A stretch of DNA of 7,819 bases from Candidatus Omnitrophota bacterium (GTDB taxonomy: Bacteria; Omnitrophota; Gorgyraeia; Zapsychrales; Fredricksoniimonadaceae). Within the stretch, counting starts at the first letter, position 1. Each line of letters begins with the position of its first letter. The DNA is taken from contig JACQQW010000148.1 of the NCBI GenBank assembly GCA_016206745.1, positions 1-7,819 on the forward strand. The letters run 5' to 3'. Below are positions 1-5,598 of the stretch, piece by piece. Under the pieces are notes generated by a model. The model searched no databases and was not told the DNA's origin. It saw only the letters and a program-made list of their open reading frames with translations. A program made the translations under genes and the position numbers.

Positions 1-10
1 ATTCAATTCT

Positions 11-469
11 ATGCCGATAAGCCCAACAACAGTTAAGACCCAAAGCGCGGGCGGTGTGGTGGTCAATAAAAAAGGCCGGGTATTGGTCGTCAACCAGCGC
101 GGCATCTCCTGGTCTTTGCCCAAAGGCCATATTGAACCGGGAGAGGAAAAGCTCGCTGCGGCGGTCCGTGAAATTGGTGAAGAGGCCGGTGTCCGGCGAT
201 TGACGCTGGTAAAAGATTTGGGTTCTTACAGCCGTTATAAAATTGGACTGGGAGCCGGCCAAGAGGATACCAGCGAATTAAAAGTCATCCATATGTTTTT
301 ATTTACCACCGACGAAGAGAAATTGCGGCCAACAGACCCCAACCATCCGGAAGCCCGCTGGGTCTATGCGGATGACGTTGAAGGTCTTTTAACACACCCG
401 AAAGACAAATTATTTTTTAAATCCGCGCGCAAGCAGCTTTCCATTAATTCAAAGAAGAGTGGAACATGA
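11..469 (+). CDS. Nudix hydrolase (Ap4A hydrolase/MutT-like), start possibly upstream of window
   Basis: A 152-residue single-domain Nudix protein. The Nudix box is complete at residues 39-61: G39, E45, then R53-E54 and E57-E58 with G60, fitting G-x5-E-x7-REUxEExGU. The E54/E57/E58 carboxylates are the expected metal ligands. The preceding SWSLPKGH and the later ARWVYADDVEGLL fit the diadenosine-tetraphosphate hydrolase or general nucleoside-diphosphate-X hydrolase branches. The exact substrate cannot be read from sequence; a cytoplasmic house-cleaning role is inferred from the family. The domain begins at about residue 12 (SAGGVVV), so little is missing. However, no Shine-Dalgarno is visible in the 10 bases before the ATG and the frame is open to the window edge, so the true start may lie upstream. 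The stop overlaps the next start in an ATGA, implying translational coupling. Confidence 0.88.
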   Translation: MPISPTTVKTQSAGGVVVNKKGRVLVVNQRGISWSLPKGHIEPGEEKLAAAVREIGEEAGVRRLTLVKDLGSYSRYKIGLGAGQEDTSELKVIHMFLFTTDEEKLRPTDPNHPEARWVYADDVEGLLTHPKDKLFFKSARKQLSINSKKSGT

Positions 470-930
470 AGAATATGTTGTATGTATTTCTTTTTATTTT
501 GGCCTTCTTTTGTTCCATCTTTGCCTTTGCCGCCCAGCGCGTCGACCTCGAGAAAGAGCATGGGAAAAAACTTGATAAGGCGCCGTTTTATATGCGGTAT
601 AAGTTTCAAAAAACCACCGGGACAGACTGGCCGCACTCCACCTATGAACGGCGAAAGGCCTTTTTAGAGGATTGGTATGCGCAAGCGGCCCGGGAGCGGG
701 AACTGGATGACCAGCAAAGAAAAATAGAGCAGGAAGAGCAAAAGGCCGCCCAAAAAATGAAAGAGGGAAAAAAGCGTCAGCAGCGGCAAAAGTTAAAAAA
801 AAAGTTGAAGTTTGAACGGGAAGAAGAGAAAGAGAAAGAAAATCTCAAAAAGACCGCTGAGAAAAGGCTTAGGCAACAAGAGCGTGAACTCCGGGACCTG
901 CGCAGACAAGATAGAAAATCTCTCCGTTAA
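466..930 (+). CDS. Hypothetical secreted, highly charged alpha-helical protein
   Basis: A 154-residue protein I do not recognise. Residues 1-22 form a signal peptide: KN, then a long hydrophobic run, ending A20-F21-A22 with cleavage likely after A22. C16 is not in a lipobox, so a soluble periplasmic product is likelier than a lipoprotein. Residues 23-70 are a mixed segment with an aromatic stretch (TGTDWPHSTYERRKAFLEDW). From about residue 70 to the end almost everything is E, K, R, Q or A with no proline, as in a long single alpha-helix or coiled coil. The ATG overlaps the Nudix stop (ATGA), and a purine-rich GAAGAG lies just upstream. The NAD-kinase-like gene follows 7 bases after the stop. 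Signal peptide, coupling and lack of competing frames support a real gene. A structural or envelope-spanning role is only a guess. Confidence 0.68.
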   Translation: MKNMLYVFLFILAFFCSIFAFAAQRVDLEKEHGKKLDKAPFYMRYKFQKTTGTDWPHSTYERRKAFLEDWYAQAARERELDDQQRKIEQEEQKAAQKMKEGKKRQQRQKLKKKLKFEREEEKEKENLKKTAEKRLRQQERELRDLRRQDRKSLR

Positions 931-937
931 AAAAATT

Positions 938-1810
938 ATGAACAAACATAAGAACATTCTACTGCTCTATAAAAACAGCACCTATGCCAGTTATTTCTTA
1001 AGCGACCGCCGGCGGCTGGCCCAATTGCAGGGCCTGTTCAATTCGCAGGAATTAAAACGCTTCCGCAAGACCCACGAGAACCATTTTTGGACCCTGTCTT
1101 ACGTGGAAGCGGTCTTAAAGCACCGCAAGTTAAAATTCACCAAAATTTGCCGCGGCACCGGGTTTAATTATAAGCTTTACGATTTGATTATTACAGTCGG
1201 CGGCGACGGGACTTTTTTGGAGGCGGCCCGCAATTTGACCGGAAGCCAGGTGATTTGGGGGATCAATTCCGATCCCACCTGGAGCGTGGGGCGTTTTTGC
1301 AGCGGGAATGCCCGTAATTTCGAGCGCATGCTGGATGCCATTATGCAGGGTAAGGCAGCCGTCAGGACATTTAACCGGCTTTTATTGTCTTTTGACAATG
1401 GCACCCAGCCGATGAATGCCGTCAACGATGTCCTGGTTTGCCACCATAATCCGGCCGCTTTGAGCCGTTATTACATAACGGCCGGAAAAATCAAGGAAGA
1501 ACAGCGTTCCTCCGGCGTTTGGGTCTCGACCGCCGCGGGTTCTTCAGGCGGCATTCATTCCGCCGGCGGGAAAATCCTGCCGCAGAACAGCAGGAACATC
1601 CAATATAAACCCCGCGAGCTGTACAGGGGCCATGGGACCAAGTACCGCCTCACCGGAGGTGTTTTGAAACCGCGCCAAAAAATAACCATGACCTCTCTGA
1701 TCCGCGAAGGGGTTGTTTTTGTGGATGGTTCCCATATTTGCCTGCCGTTTTCATTCGGGGCCGCCATTCAGGTCGGTAGTTCCCCGGAGCCGTTGAAGGT
1801 GATTATTTAA
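938..1810 (+). CDS. Diverged ATP-NAD(H) kinase, NADK2/NADK3-like
   Basis: A 290-residue protein of the NAD kinase/diacylglycerol kinase fold, which phosphorylates NAD(H) to NADP(H) using ATP or polyphosphate. The hallmark GGDGT is at residues 88-92, followed by TFLEAA. INSDPTW (109-115) replaces the usual GxNxGxxGFL and resembles the NSDP motif of the human mitochondrial NADK2 and plant NADK3 branch. N163-D164 stands for the usual N-E pair. SSGVWVSTAAGSSGG (191-205) followed by HSAGG corresponds to the canonical DG-STPTGSTAY-SLSAGG region; the Asp-to-Ser change before the Gly is also NADK2-like. The frame is open back to an ATG at 812, but that extension lies inside the preceding gene and reads as basic, low-complexity sequence. 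The ATG at 938, 7 bases after the upstream stop, gives MNKHKNILLLYK, a normal beta-strand start. No strong Shine-Dalgarno is present, so translation may be coupled. Kinase activity is likely but unproven given the divergence. Confidence 0.8.
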   Translation: MNKHKNILLLYKNSTYASYFLSDRRRLAQLQGLFNSQELKRFRKTHENHFWTLSYVEAVLKHRKLKFTKICRGTGFNYKLYDLIITVGGDGTFLEAARNLTGSQVIWGINSDPTWSVGRFCSGNARNFERMLDAIMQGKAAVRTFNRLLLSFDNGTQPMNAVNDVLVCHHNPAALSRYYITAGKIKEEQRSSGVWVSTAAGSSGGIHSAGGKILPQNSRNIQYKPRELYRGHGTKYRLTGGVLKPRQKITMTSLIREGVVFVDGSHICLPFSFGAAIQVGSSPEPLKVII

Positions 1811-1811
1811 T

Positions 1812-2180
1812 ATGAATGCCGTTTTATTGATCAGCCATGGCAGCCGTTCCCGGAAAACCAAGGAGGAGGTGGCCCTGCTGGCGGATGATTTAAAAAAACG
1901 CGCGGGCATTGCTGTTTTTGAATACGCGTTTTTGGAAATCGAATCCCCTAGCATTCCGCAGGGGATTGATTCATGCGTGGCCAAGGGGGCGACGCGGGTG
2001 ATCATTTTGCTGAATTTCTTAAATTCAGGCCGCCACGTCGACCAGGACATTCCGGCCATTGTGGAGGAGGCGGCCAGGCAATATCCGTGCGTGCGCTTTT
2101 CCATCACCGGGCCTGTCGGCCAACATCCTAAAATCGCTGAACTTTTTCTTGATTTAATCCCTCCTTCATTCCCGCTTTAG
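1812..2180 (+). CDS. cbiX: Short CbiX-type sirohydrochlorin cobalto/ferrochelatase
   Basis: A 122-residue single-domain class II chelatase, the length of the short CbiX(S) form rather than the duplicated long CbiX. It would insert Co2+ (cobalamin) or Fe2+ (siroheme) into sirohydrochlorin in the cytoplasm, probably as a homodimer. The N-terminal LLISHGSR supplies H9. E42 lies in FLEIESPSIPQGID (40-53). FLNSGRHVDQDIP (69-81) supplies H75. These match the His/Glu/His metal-handling positions of CbiX/CbiK proteins. The ATG lies 1 base after the NAD-kinase-like stop, with AAGGTG at 1796-1801 as Shine-Dalgarno, so the two genes are cotranscribed. No other tetrapyrrole gene is in the window, so cobalt versus iron versus another metal cannot be decided. 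A CbiX-like paralogue with another role is possible. Confidence 0.82.
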   Translation: MNAVLLISHGSRSRKTKEEVALLADDLKKRAGIAVFEYAFLEIESPSIPQGIDSCVAKGATRVIILLNFLNSGRHVDQDIPAIVEEAARQYPCVRFSITGPVGQHPKIAELFLDLIPPSFPL

Positions 2181-2191
2181 TATTTTGTATC

Positions 2192-2237
2192 CGTGAATAT
2201 TTCCCAACCATGAACGGTTTTTAATTCAATATTCATG
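2192..2237. repeat. Inverted repeat after cbiX (10-bp outer stem with inner hairpin)
   Basis: CGTGAATATT (2192-2201) can pair with AATATTCATG (2228-2237), with nine Watson-Crick pairs and one G-U. Inside it, AACC (2206-2209) pairs with GGTT (2216-2219), which runs straight into a T tract (2218-2222). The inner part could be a weak intrinsic terminator for the upstream unit, but a 4-bp stem is poor. The outer AT-rich symmetry could equally be a protein-binding operator. Presence of the symmetry is directly seen; function is unknown. Confidence 0.4.
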
Positions 2238-2264
2238 ACCACTTAATAGGGTTTCTGATAAATT
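2235..2264 (+). promoter_or_regulatory. Weak candidate sigma70-type promoter for the polysaccharide unit
   Basis: ATGACC (2235-2240, 4 of 6 matches to TTGACA) lies 18 bases before TAAATT (2259-2264, 4 of 6 matches to TATAAT), with a TG one base upstream of the -10 as in extended -10 promoters. Transcription would start near 2271 and give a leader of about 40 bases. The position in the only long gap between the two functional blocks makes a promoter here plausible, but the match is weak and could be chance in AT-rich DNA. Confidence 0.25.
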
Positions 2265-2289
2265 TTATGCTGTTCTTTGGGGCATAAAA
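2263..2289. repeat. 8-bp perfect inverted repeat in the leader of the barrel gene, with a second copy of one arm over the RBS
   Basis: TTTTATGC (2263-2270) and GCATAAAA (2282-2289) are perfect inverted copies around an 11-base loop. GCATAAA occurs again at 2299-2305, overlapping the last base of the Shine-Dalgarno, so the left arm could pair with either copy. Pairing with the second would occlude the ribosome-binding site of the gene at 2309. This is a possible translational switch or simply an operator half-site array; it is seen in sequence only. Confidence 0.4.
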
Positions 2290-2295
2290 ACCATT

Positions 2296-2299
2296 GGAG
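2296..2299 (+). promoter_or_regulatory. Shine-Dalgarno deciding the barrel start at 2309
   Basis: GGAG sits 9 bases before the ATG at 2309. The same frame also opens with a TTG at 2294, but that codon overlaps the Shine-Dalgarno itself and would add five non-hydrophobic residues in front of a good signal peptide. The ATG at 2309 is therefore the start. Confidence 0.7.
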
Positions 2300-2308
2300 C
2301 ATAAAGCT

Positions 2309-3418
2309 ATGAACACAATCTCTTTGGTCCTGGCAGTTTCATTTTTGATGTGCTGGCATGGTCTTGGTCACGCGGATTTTAAATGGAATTTGGAAGGGGA
2401 TGCGGCGGAAAGTTACGATGACAATATTACCTTTACAAAAGATGACCGGCTCACAGACGCAATAACCCGCATATCTTTAGGGGGAGGGTTCACAAGGGAG
2501 GGGAAAAACGACAAGATTGATTTCCGCGGCAGGCTTACCGAAAATATATTTGCCCGGCATTCATCTTTCACCAATTTATCTCAGGATCTTGCTCTGGACG
2601 CGGTCAAGGATTTGACCCCTTCCGATAAAATTGAAGTGCACGATAAGTTCAGGCATGCCGAGGACCCTGCCGGTTTCGAAGATAATTTTGGACGCGCCGG
2701 CGGCCGTTACAGCACCTACACCAACCATCTCAACCTCTCCTGGGCGCGTCAAGTCACGCGGCAATGGACAACAAAATTCAAATACCTTCAATCCAATTAT
2801 GATTTTACCCGCTCGGATTTAAGCGACGCGGCCAAATATTCTCCCGGAATTTCCGGTGAATACGCCATAGATTCGGCCACCCAGGTCTTAATGGGCTATG
2901 ATTACACACGCTGGATCTTTGATCCCGGCAATGACACCGATATCCATACCTTGTCCGGCGGTTTGCGCCGTTACTTGACCAATCAACTGTATGCTGAATT
3001 AAAACCAGGGGTGGATTTTATCAACTCCGTTGGCCGTGATTTGACCAAGCCGCGCTATGAGGCCAGTTTAACGGACGATGTGGATGAGAACACCAAATTG
3101 AAGTTGACTTATATTAAGGAGTATGCGCCCACTGCTTTTTCGCAGGACATTTTTAATAATTGGCGATTGAGCGCTTCTATATTCAAGCAATTAAACTCCA
3201 GGGTCAAAACCAATATTTCCGCTTTTTACGGCCAGGGCCGCTACCTGAGCAGCGAAATCATGGATAAATCAAGCGGGGTGAACCTTGGCCTTGAATATGC
3301 TTTGAATGAACGCGCCAGTGCTTATTGCGGTTATACGTATGAACGTGCGAATTCTAACAGCGATGCCCGCACATACAGACGAAACGTGTTCACATTTGGG
3401 ATCAAATTTGCTTTTTAG
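2309..3418 (+). CDS. Outer-membrane beta-barrel protein of the polysaccharide locus
   Basis: A 369-residue secreted protein. Residues 1-22 are a signal peptide (hydrophobic 4-16, cleavage after G20-H21-A22). The rest alternates polar and hydrophobic/aromatic residues in short strands separated by turns rich in D, N, G and S, ending FTFGIKFAF. A terminal Phe with alternating aromatic residues is the signature recognised by the BAM machinery. I see no plug, peptidoglycan-binding or enzymatic motif. It is the first gene of the polysaccharide unit, 21 bases before the priming transferase, so a role as the outer-membrane conduit or an accessory for polymer export is inferred. Barrels beside EPS genes (the EpsL-like and exosortase-associated barrels, and Myxococcus WzpX-type porins) are the closest precedents. 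Sequence alone does not assign a family, and strand number needs modelling. Confidence 0.83.
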   Translation: MNTISLVLAVSFLMCWHGLGHADFKWNLEGDAAESYDDNITFTKDDRLTDAITRISLGGGFTREGKNDKIDFRGRLTENIFARHSSFTNLSQDLALDAVKDLTPSDKIEVHDKFRHAEDPAGFEDNFGRAGGRYSTYTNHLNLSWARQVTRQWTTKFKYLQSNYDFTRSDLSDAAKYSPGISGEYAIDSATQVLMGYDYTRWIFDPGNDTDIHTLSGGLRRYLTNQLYAELKPGVDFINSVGRDLTKPRYEASLTDDVDENTKLKLTYIKEYAPTAFSQDIFNNWRLSASIFKQLNSRVKTNISAFYGQGRYLSSEIMDKSSGVNLGLEYALNERASAYCGYTYERANSNSDARTYRRNVFTFGIKFAF

Positions 3419-3439
3419 CGCATTAAGGGGCCTGAAGCC

Positions 3440-4861
3440 ATGCTTAAAGAATACGCCGATATATTCCGCCGGGTACTCATCATAACAGATTGCGCTTTGA
3501 TGGGATCGGCGTTCTTTCTGGCATATTTTGCCTGCCGGCATATGGACCGCTTTTTCCTTTCCGGCATTTATTTCCTGAGCGCTTACTTATGGATTTTACC
3601 TTTGTCCATGGCATTATGGGGATGGTTTTTATATGCCCTGCGGATGTATAACGCCTTTCGTTTAAAAAAGACCGGCGAAATCATATCGATCATCGTCCGC
3701 AGCGCTTTCTTGAGCTTTGTTATTTTCAGCGTGATCGCGTATGTTTGCAATATAGAACATATCAGCCGTTTATTTGTAGGGCTATTTTTCGTTGTTACGC
3801 TGCTGTTGTTGATATTGGAAAAGGTCTCTTTGATTTTGTTTTTCCGCCGTTTGCATGCCAGGGGTTTTAATTTCCGCAATGTTTTAGTCGTAGGCACCGG
3901 GGCACGGGCCAGAAATTTTGTCAGATATTTGGACCAGGACAAAGAGCTGGGATTAAAAGTCATCGGCCTTGTCGATGAAGACCCCATGCGCACAGGAGCG
4001 GTCATCCAGGGGCATGAAGTGCTTGGGGACCTGTCGGACATCCCTGAAATCCTGCGCCGGCAGGTCGTTGATTATGCGGTATTTATTGTCCCGCGCAGTT
4101 CGCTCGGCAAAATAGAGCCGGGCTTGCGGCAATGTGAAATGGTGGGGGTGACGGCCAGCGTTGCCGTGGACCTGTTTAACCTGAAATTTGCCATGATCAA
4201 AGAAACCGACATGATGGGCATTCCCATGATTACCTTTGAAGTGGGGCCGCATAACATCGTGGACCTCTTGATCAAACGGCTGTGCGACATAGTCATCTCA
4301 TCGGCGGCCCTGGCGTTGATTTCTCCTTTATATTTGGCCGTTGCCATCTCAATTAAATTGACCTCACCGGGACCGGTATACTTTGTGCAGGAACGCTGCG
4401 GGTTGAGCGGCAGAAAATTTAAACTCTATAAATTCCGCACCATGGTCCAAGGGGCCGAATCCAGGCTTAAAGACCTTTTGTCCCATAATGAAATGAGCGG
4501 GCCCGTGTTTAAAATGGAAAACGACCCGCGCATCACCACAATCGGCAAATCCTTGCGTAAATACAGCCTTGATGAACTGCCGCAATTATGGAATGTTTTT
4601 CATGGCGATATGAGCCTGGTAGGGCCGCGCCCGCCTTTGCCGAGTGAAGTCCAGCAATACGACCCCTGGCACCAACGCAGATTAAGCATCCGTCCGGGCA
4701 TCACCTGTATCTGGCAGGCCAGCGGCCGCAACCGCATCAGTAATTTTGACCAATGGGTGACAATGGACCTTGAATACATTGACCACTGGTCGCTTTGGCT
4801 GGATTTCAAAATCCTTTTTAAGACGCTCCCTGCTGTTCTTTCAGCATCCGGGGCCAAATAA
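3440..4861 (+). CDS. Polyprenyl-phosphate hexose-1-phosphate transferase (WbaP/WcaJ type)
   Basis: A 473-residue inner-membrane enzyme that starts repeat-unit synthesis by moving a sugar-1-phosphate from a UDP-sugar to undecaprenyl phosphate. Four hydrophobic segments lie at about 12-33, 44-66, 81-103 and 110-134. A Rossmann-like domain follows (VLVVGTGARA at 148-157, to about 270). The catalytic bacterial sugar transferase domain starts near K279-R280 with the RLCDIVIS re-entrant helix, followed by QERCG and FKLYKFRTM. D378-E379 in SLDELPQLWNVF matches the Asp-Glu dyad of the small phosphoglycosyl transferase PglC. GPRPP (395-399) and PGITCIWQASGR complete the family pattern. Length and layout are typical of full-size WbaP/WcaJ. 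The sugar (glucose, galactose or another) cannot be read. AAGGGG at 3425-3430, 9 bases before the ATG, supports the start. It lies between the barrel and OPX genes with short gaps, consistent with one operon. Confidence 0.94.
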   Translation: MLKEYADIFRRVLIITDCALMGSAFFLAYFACRHMDRFFLSGIYFLSAYLWILPLSMALWGWFLYALRMYNAFRLKKTGEIISIIVRSAFLSFVIFSVIAYVCNIEHISRLFVGLFFVVTLLLLILEKVSLILFFRRLHARGFNFRNVLVVGTGARARNFVRYLDQDKELGLKVIGLVDEDPMRTGAVIQGHEVLGDLSDIPEILRRQVVDYAVFIVPRSSLGKIEPGLRQCEMVGVTASVAVDLFNLKFAMIKETDMMGIPMITFEVGPHNIVDLLIKRLCDIVISSAALALISPLYLAVAISIKLTSPGPVYFVQERCGLSGRKFKLYKFRTMVQGAESRLKDLLSHNEMSGPVFKMENDPRITTIGKSLRKYSLDELPQLWNVFHGDMSLVGPRPPLPSEVQQYDPWHQRRLSIRPGITCIWQASGRNRISNFDQWVTMDLEYIDHWSLWLDFKILFKTLPAVLSASGAK

Positions 4862-4879
4862 AAACAGGAAAACAGGCTT

Positions 4880-5503
4880 ATGATAAGAACGATGACCAAT
4901 GTTGCATTACTCACGGTTTTAAGCGCGGGCATCGCCTGTGCCCAAGAAACACCGTCGGTCGCCATCCGCGACATCACTCCTTCACAAATCAACCCTGATG
5001 CGGTGGGGTACACTGTCGGGGTCGACGATATCCTCACCATAAACCTTCTTCAGCCCGAGCGCATTGAGAATGAAGTGACCGTTTCTCCGGATGGCACCTT
5101 GTCTTTTCCGTATGTGGGCCATCTCCTGGTCAAGGGGCGGACCATCGATCAGATCCAGCAGGAGATCCATCAACGGCTTTCGGACGGGTATTTTAAATAC
5201 CCGTCCGTAGTGGTGTCCCTTAAAGAATCGCGCAGCCGCAGGTTTTTTGTCTATGGCGAGGTCAATAAACCGGGGCCATATCCGATGGAAGACAACACCA
5301 CAGTGCTGCGGGCCATTTCCATGGCCGGTGGTTTTACGCGCTTCGGCTCGGCCAGCCGGGTAAAAATCTTAAGGCCCAGGGAAAGCCGGGCCGGTTACGG
5401 CATGACGCAGGTGAATATCAAGTCGGTCATGGATGGCGACTCGCAATCGGATGTCATATTAAAATCAGGGGACATCGTGGTGGTTTCCGAAGGGCTTTTA
5501 TAA
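4880..5503 (+). CDS. Short periplasmic polysaccharide export (OPX) protein, Wza-related
   Basis: A 207-residue export protein. Residues 1-21 are a signal peptide ending A19-C20-A21 before Q22. That is a good signal peptidase I site; C20 has Gly at -3, so it is a poor lipobox and lipidation is doubtful. The Poly_export domain runs about 44-117 (YTVGVDDILTINL, VSPDGTLSFPYVG, then the TIDQIQQEI helix). One SLBB-type domain runs about 121-205 (FFVYGEVNKPGPYP, ISMAGGFTRFGSA, LKSGDIVVV). It ends at the SLBB domain, without the extra SLBB copy and the C-terminal amphipathic helix that forms the outer-membrane pore of Wza (about 380 residues). It therefore probably forms a periplasmic ring that needs a partner in the outer membrane, plausibly the barrel two genes upstream. 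AGGA at 4866-4869 precedes the ATG by 10 bases; ATG at 4892 is an alternative start. Confidence 0.92.
   Translation: MIRTMTNVALLTVLSAGIACAQETPSVAIRDITPSQINPDAVGYTVGVDDILTINLLQPERIENEVTVSPDGTLSFPYVGHLLVKGRTIDQIQQEIHQRLSDGYFKYPSVVVSLKESRSRRFFVYGEVNKPGPYPMEDNTTVLRAISMAGGFTRFGSASRVKILRPRESRAGYGMTQVNIKSVMDGDSQSDVILKSGDIVVVSEGLL
5181..5207. repeat. Perfect 13-bp-arm palindrome inside the OPX gene
   Basis: CGGACGGGTATTT (5181-5193) and AAATACCCGTCCG (5195-5207) are perfect inverted copies around a single central T. The segment encodes residues 101-110 (SDGYFKYPSV), a stretch that is recognisable in OPX proteins, so protein constraint may explain part of it. As RNA it would form a strong hairpin; as DNA it could bind a dimeric regulator. 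No function can be read from the sequence. Confidence 0.6.
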
Positions 5504-5513
5504 ATCATAGCAA

Positions 5514-5549
5514 GAAAATCGCCTTCGGCGATAACTTTAAACGATTTTC
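5514..5549. repeat. Overlapping, mutually exclusive inverted repeats in the OPX-PCP gap
   Basis: GAAAATCG (5514-5521) pairs perfectly with CGATTTTC (5542-5549). Within it ATCGCC (5518-5523) pairs with GGCGAT (5527-5532) around a TTC triloop. The two pairings share 5518-5521, so they cannot both form fully, as in attenuators. The compact hairpin has no T run behind it on the + strand, so it is a poor terminator in the operon direction; on the - strand it is followed by TTTTC. Together with the palindrome at 5553-5582 it fills the gap between the genes. Confidence 0.5.
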
Positions 5550-5572
5550 AGTCCTTTAGGAAATTATATAAT
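5545..5572 (+). promoter_or_regulatory. Candidate internal promoter with TATAAT at a palindrome centre
   Basis: A perfect TATAAT lies at 5567-5572. TTTTCA (5545-5550, 4 of 6 matches to TTGACA) is 16 bases upstream. A start near 5579 would leave a very short leader containing the AAGGAG Shine-Dalgarno at 5585-5590. The -10 overlaps the centre of the 30-base palindrome, so a dimeric repressor on the palindrome would block it. Because the centre is symmetric, a TATAAT also reads on the - strand. The hexamer could be a by-product of an AT-rich palindrome. Confidence 0.35.
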
Positions 5573-5582
5573 TTCCTAAAGG
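5553..5582. repeat. Perfect 30-base palindrome directly before the PCP ribosome-binding site
   Basis: CCTTTAGGAAATTAT (5553-5567) is followed with no spacer by its exact reverse complement (5568-5582). In RNA a G-U and a G-C pair extend the stem to 5551-5584. The Shine-Dalgarno AAGGAG starts at 5585, immediately after the stem, and the ATG is at 5599. It could be an operator, an RNA hairpin that controls access to the ribosome-binding site or sets the ratio between OPX and the co-polymerase, or a small palindromic repeat element present elsewhere in the genome. Confidence 0.7.
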
Positions 5583-5598
5583 GCAAGGAGAACAAGGC

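Noticed and set aside
812..937. N-terminal extension of the NAD-kinase-like frame from an ATG at 812
   Set aside because: It lies entirely within the preceding gene, reads as basic low-complexity sequence from A-rich DNA, and the domain begins naturally at the ATG at 938.
1942..1967. AATCCCCT/AGGGGATT inverted repeat inside cbiX
   Set aside because: An 8-bp arm with a 10-base loop is expected by chance in several kilobases, and it falls in codons for the conserved ESPSIPQGID motif.
2206..2222. Intrinsic terminator after cbiX (AACC-loop-GGTT plus T run)
   Set aside because: The inner stem is only 4 bp and the outer stem is AT-rich with no T run after it, so I list it as an inverted repeat rather than a terminator.
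2294..2308. TTG start giving a five-residue longer barrel protein
   Set aside because: The TTG overlaps the GGAG Shine-Dalgarno that serves the ATG at 2309, and the extension (MEHKA) adds nothing to the signal peptide.
2354..2369. Sigma54-like TGGCATG-N4-TGGTC
   Set aside because: It lacks the essential GC of the -12 element and lies inside the signal-peptide codons of the barrel gene, so it cannot drive that gene.
4937..4942. Lipobox around C20 of the OPX protein
   Set aside because: The residue at -3 is Gly instead of Leu/Val/Ile, while A19-C20-A21 before Q22 is a good signal peptidase I site. Lipidation is not excluded but not supported.
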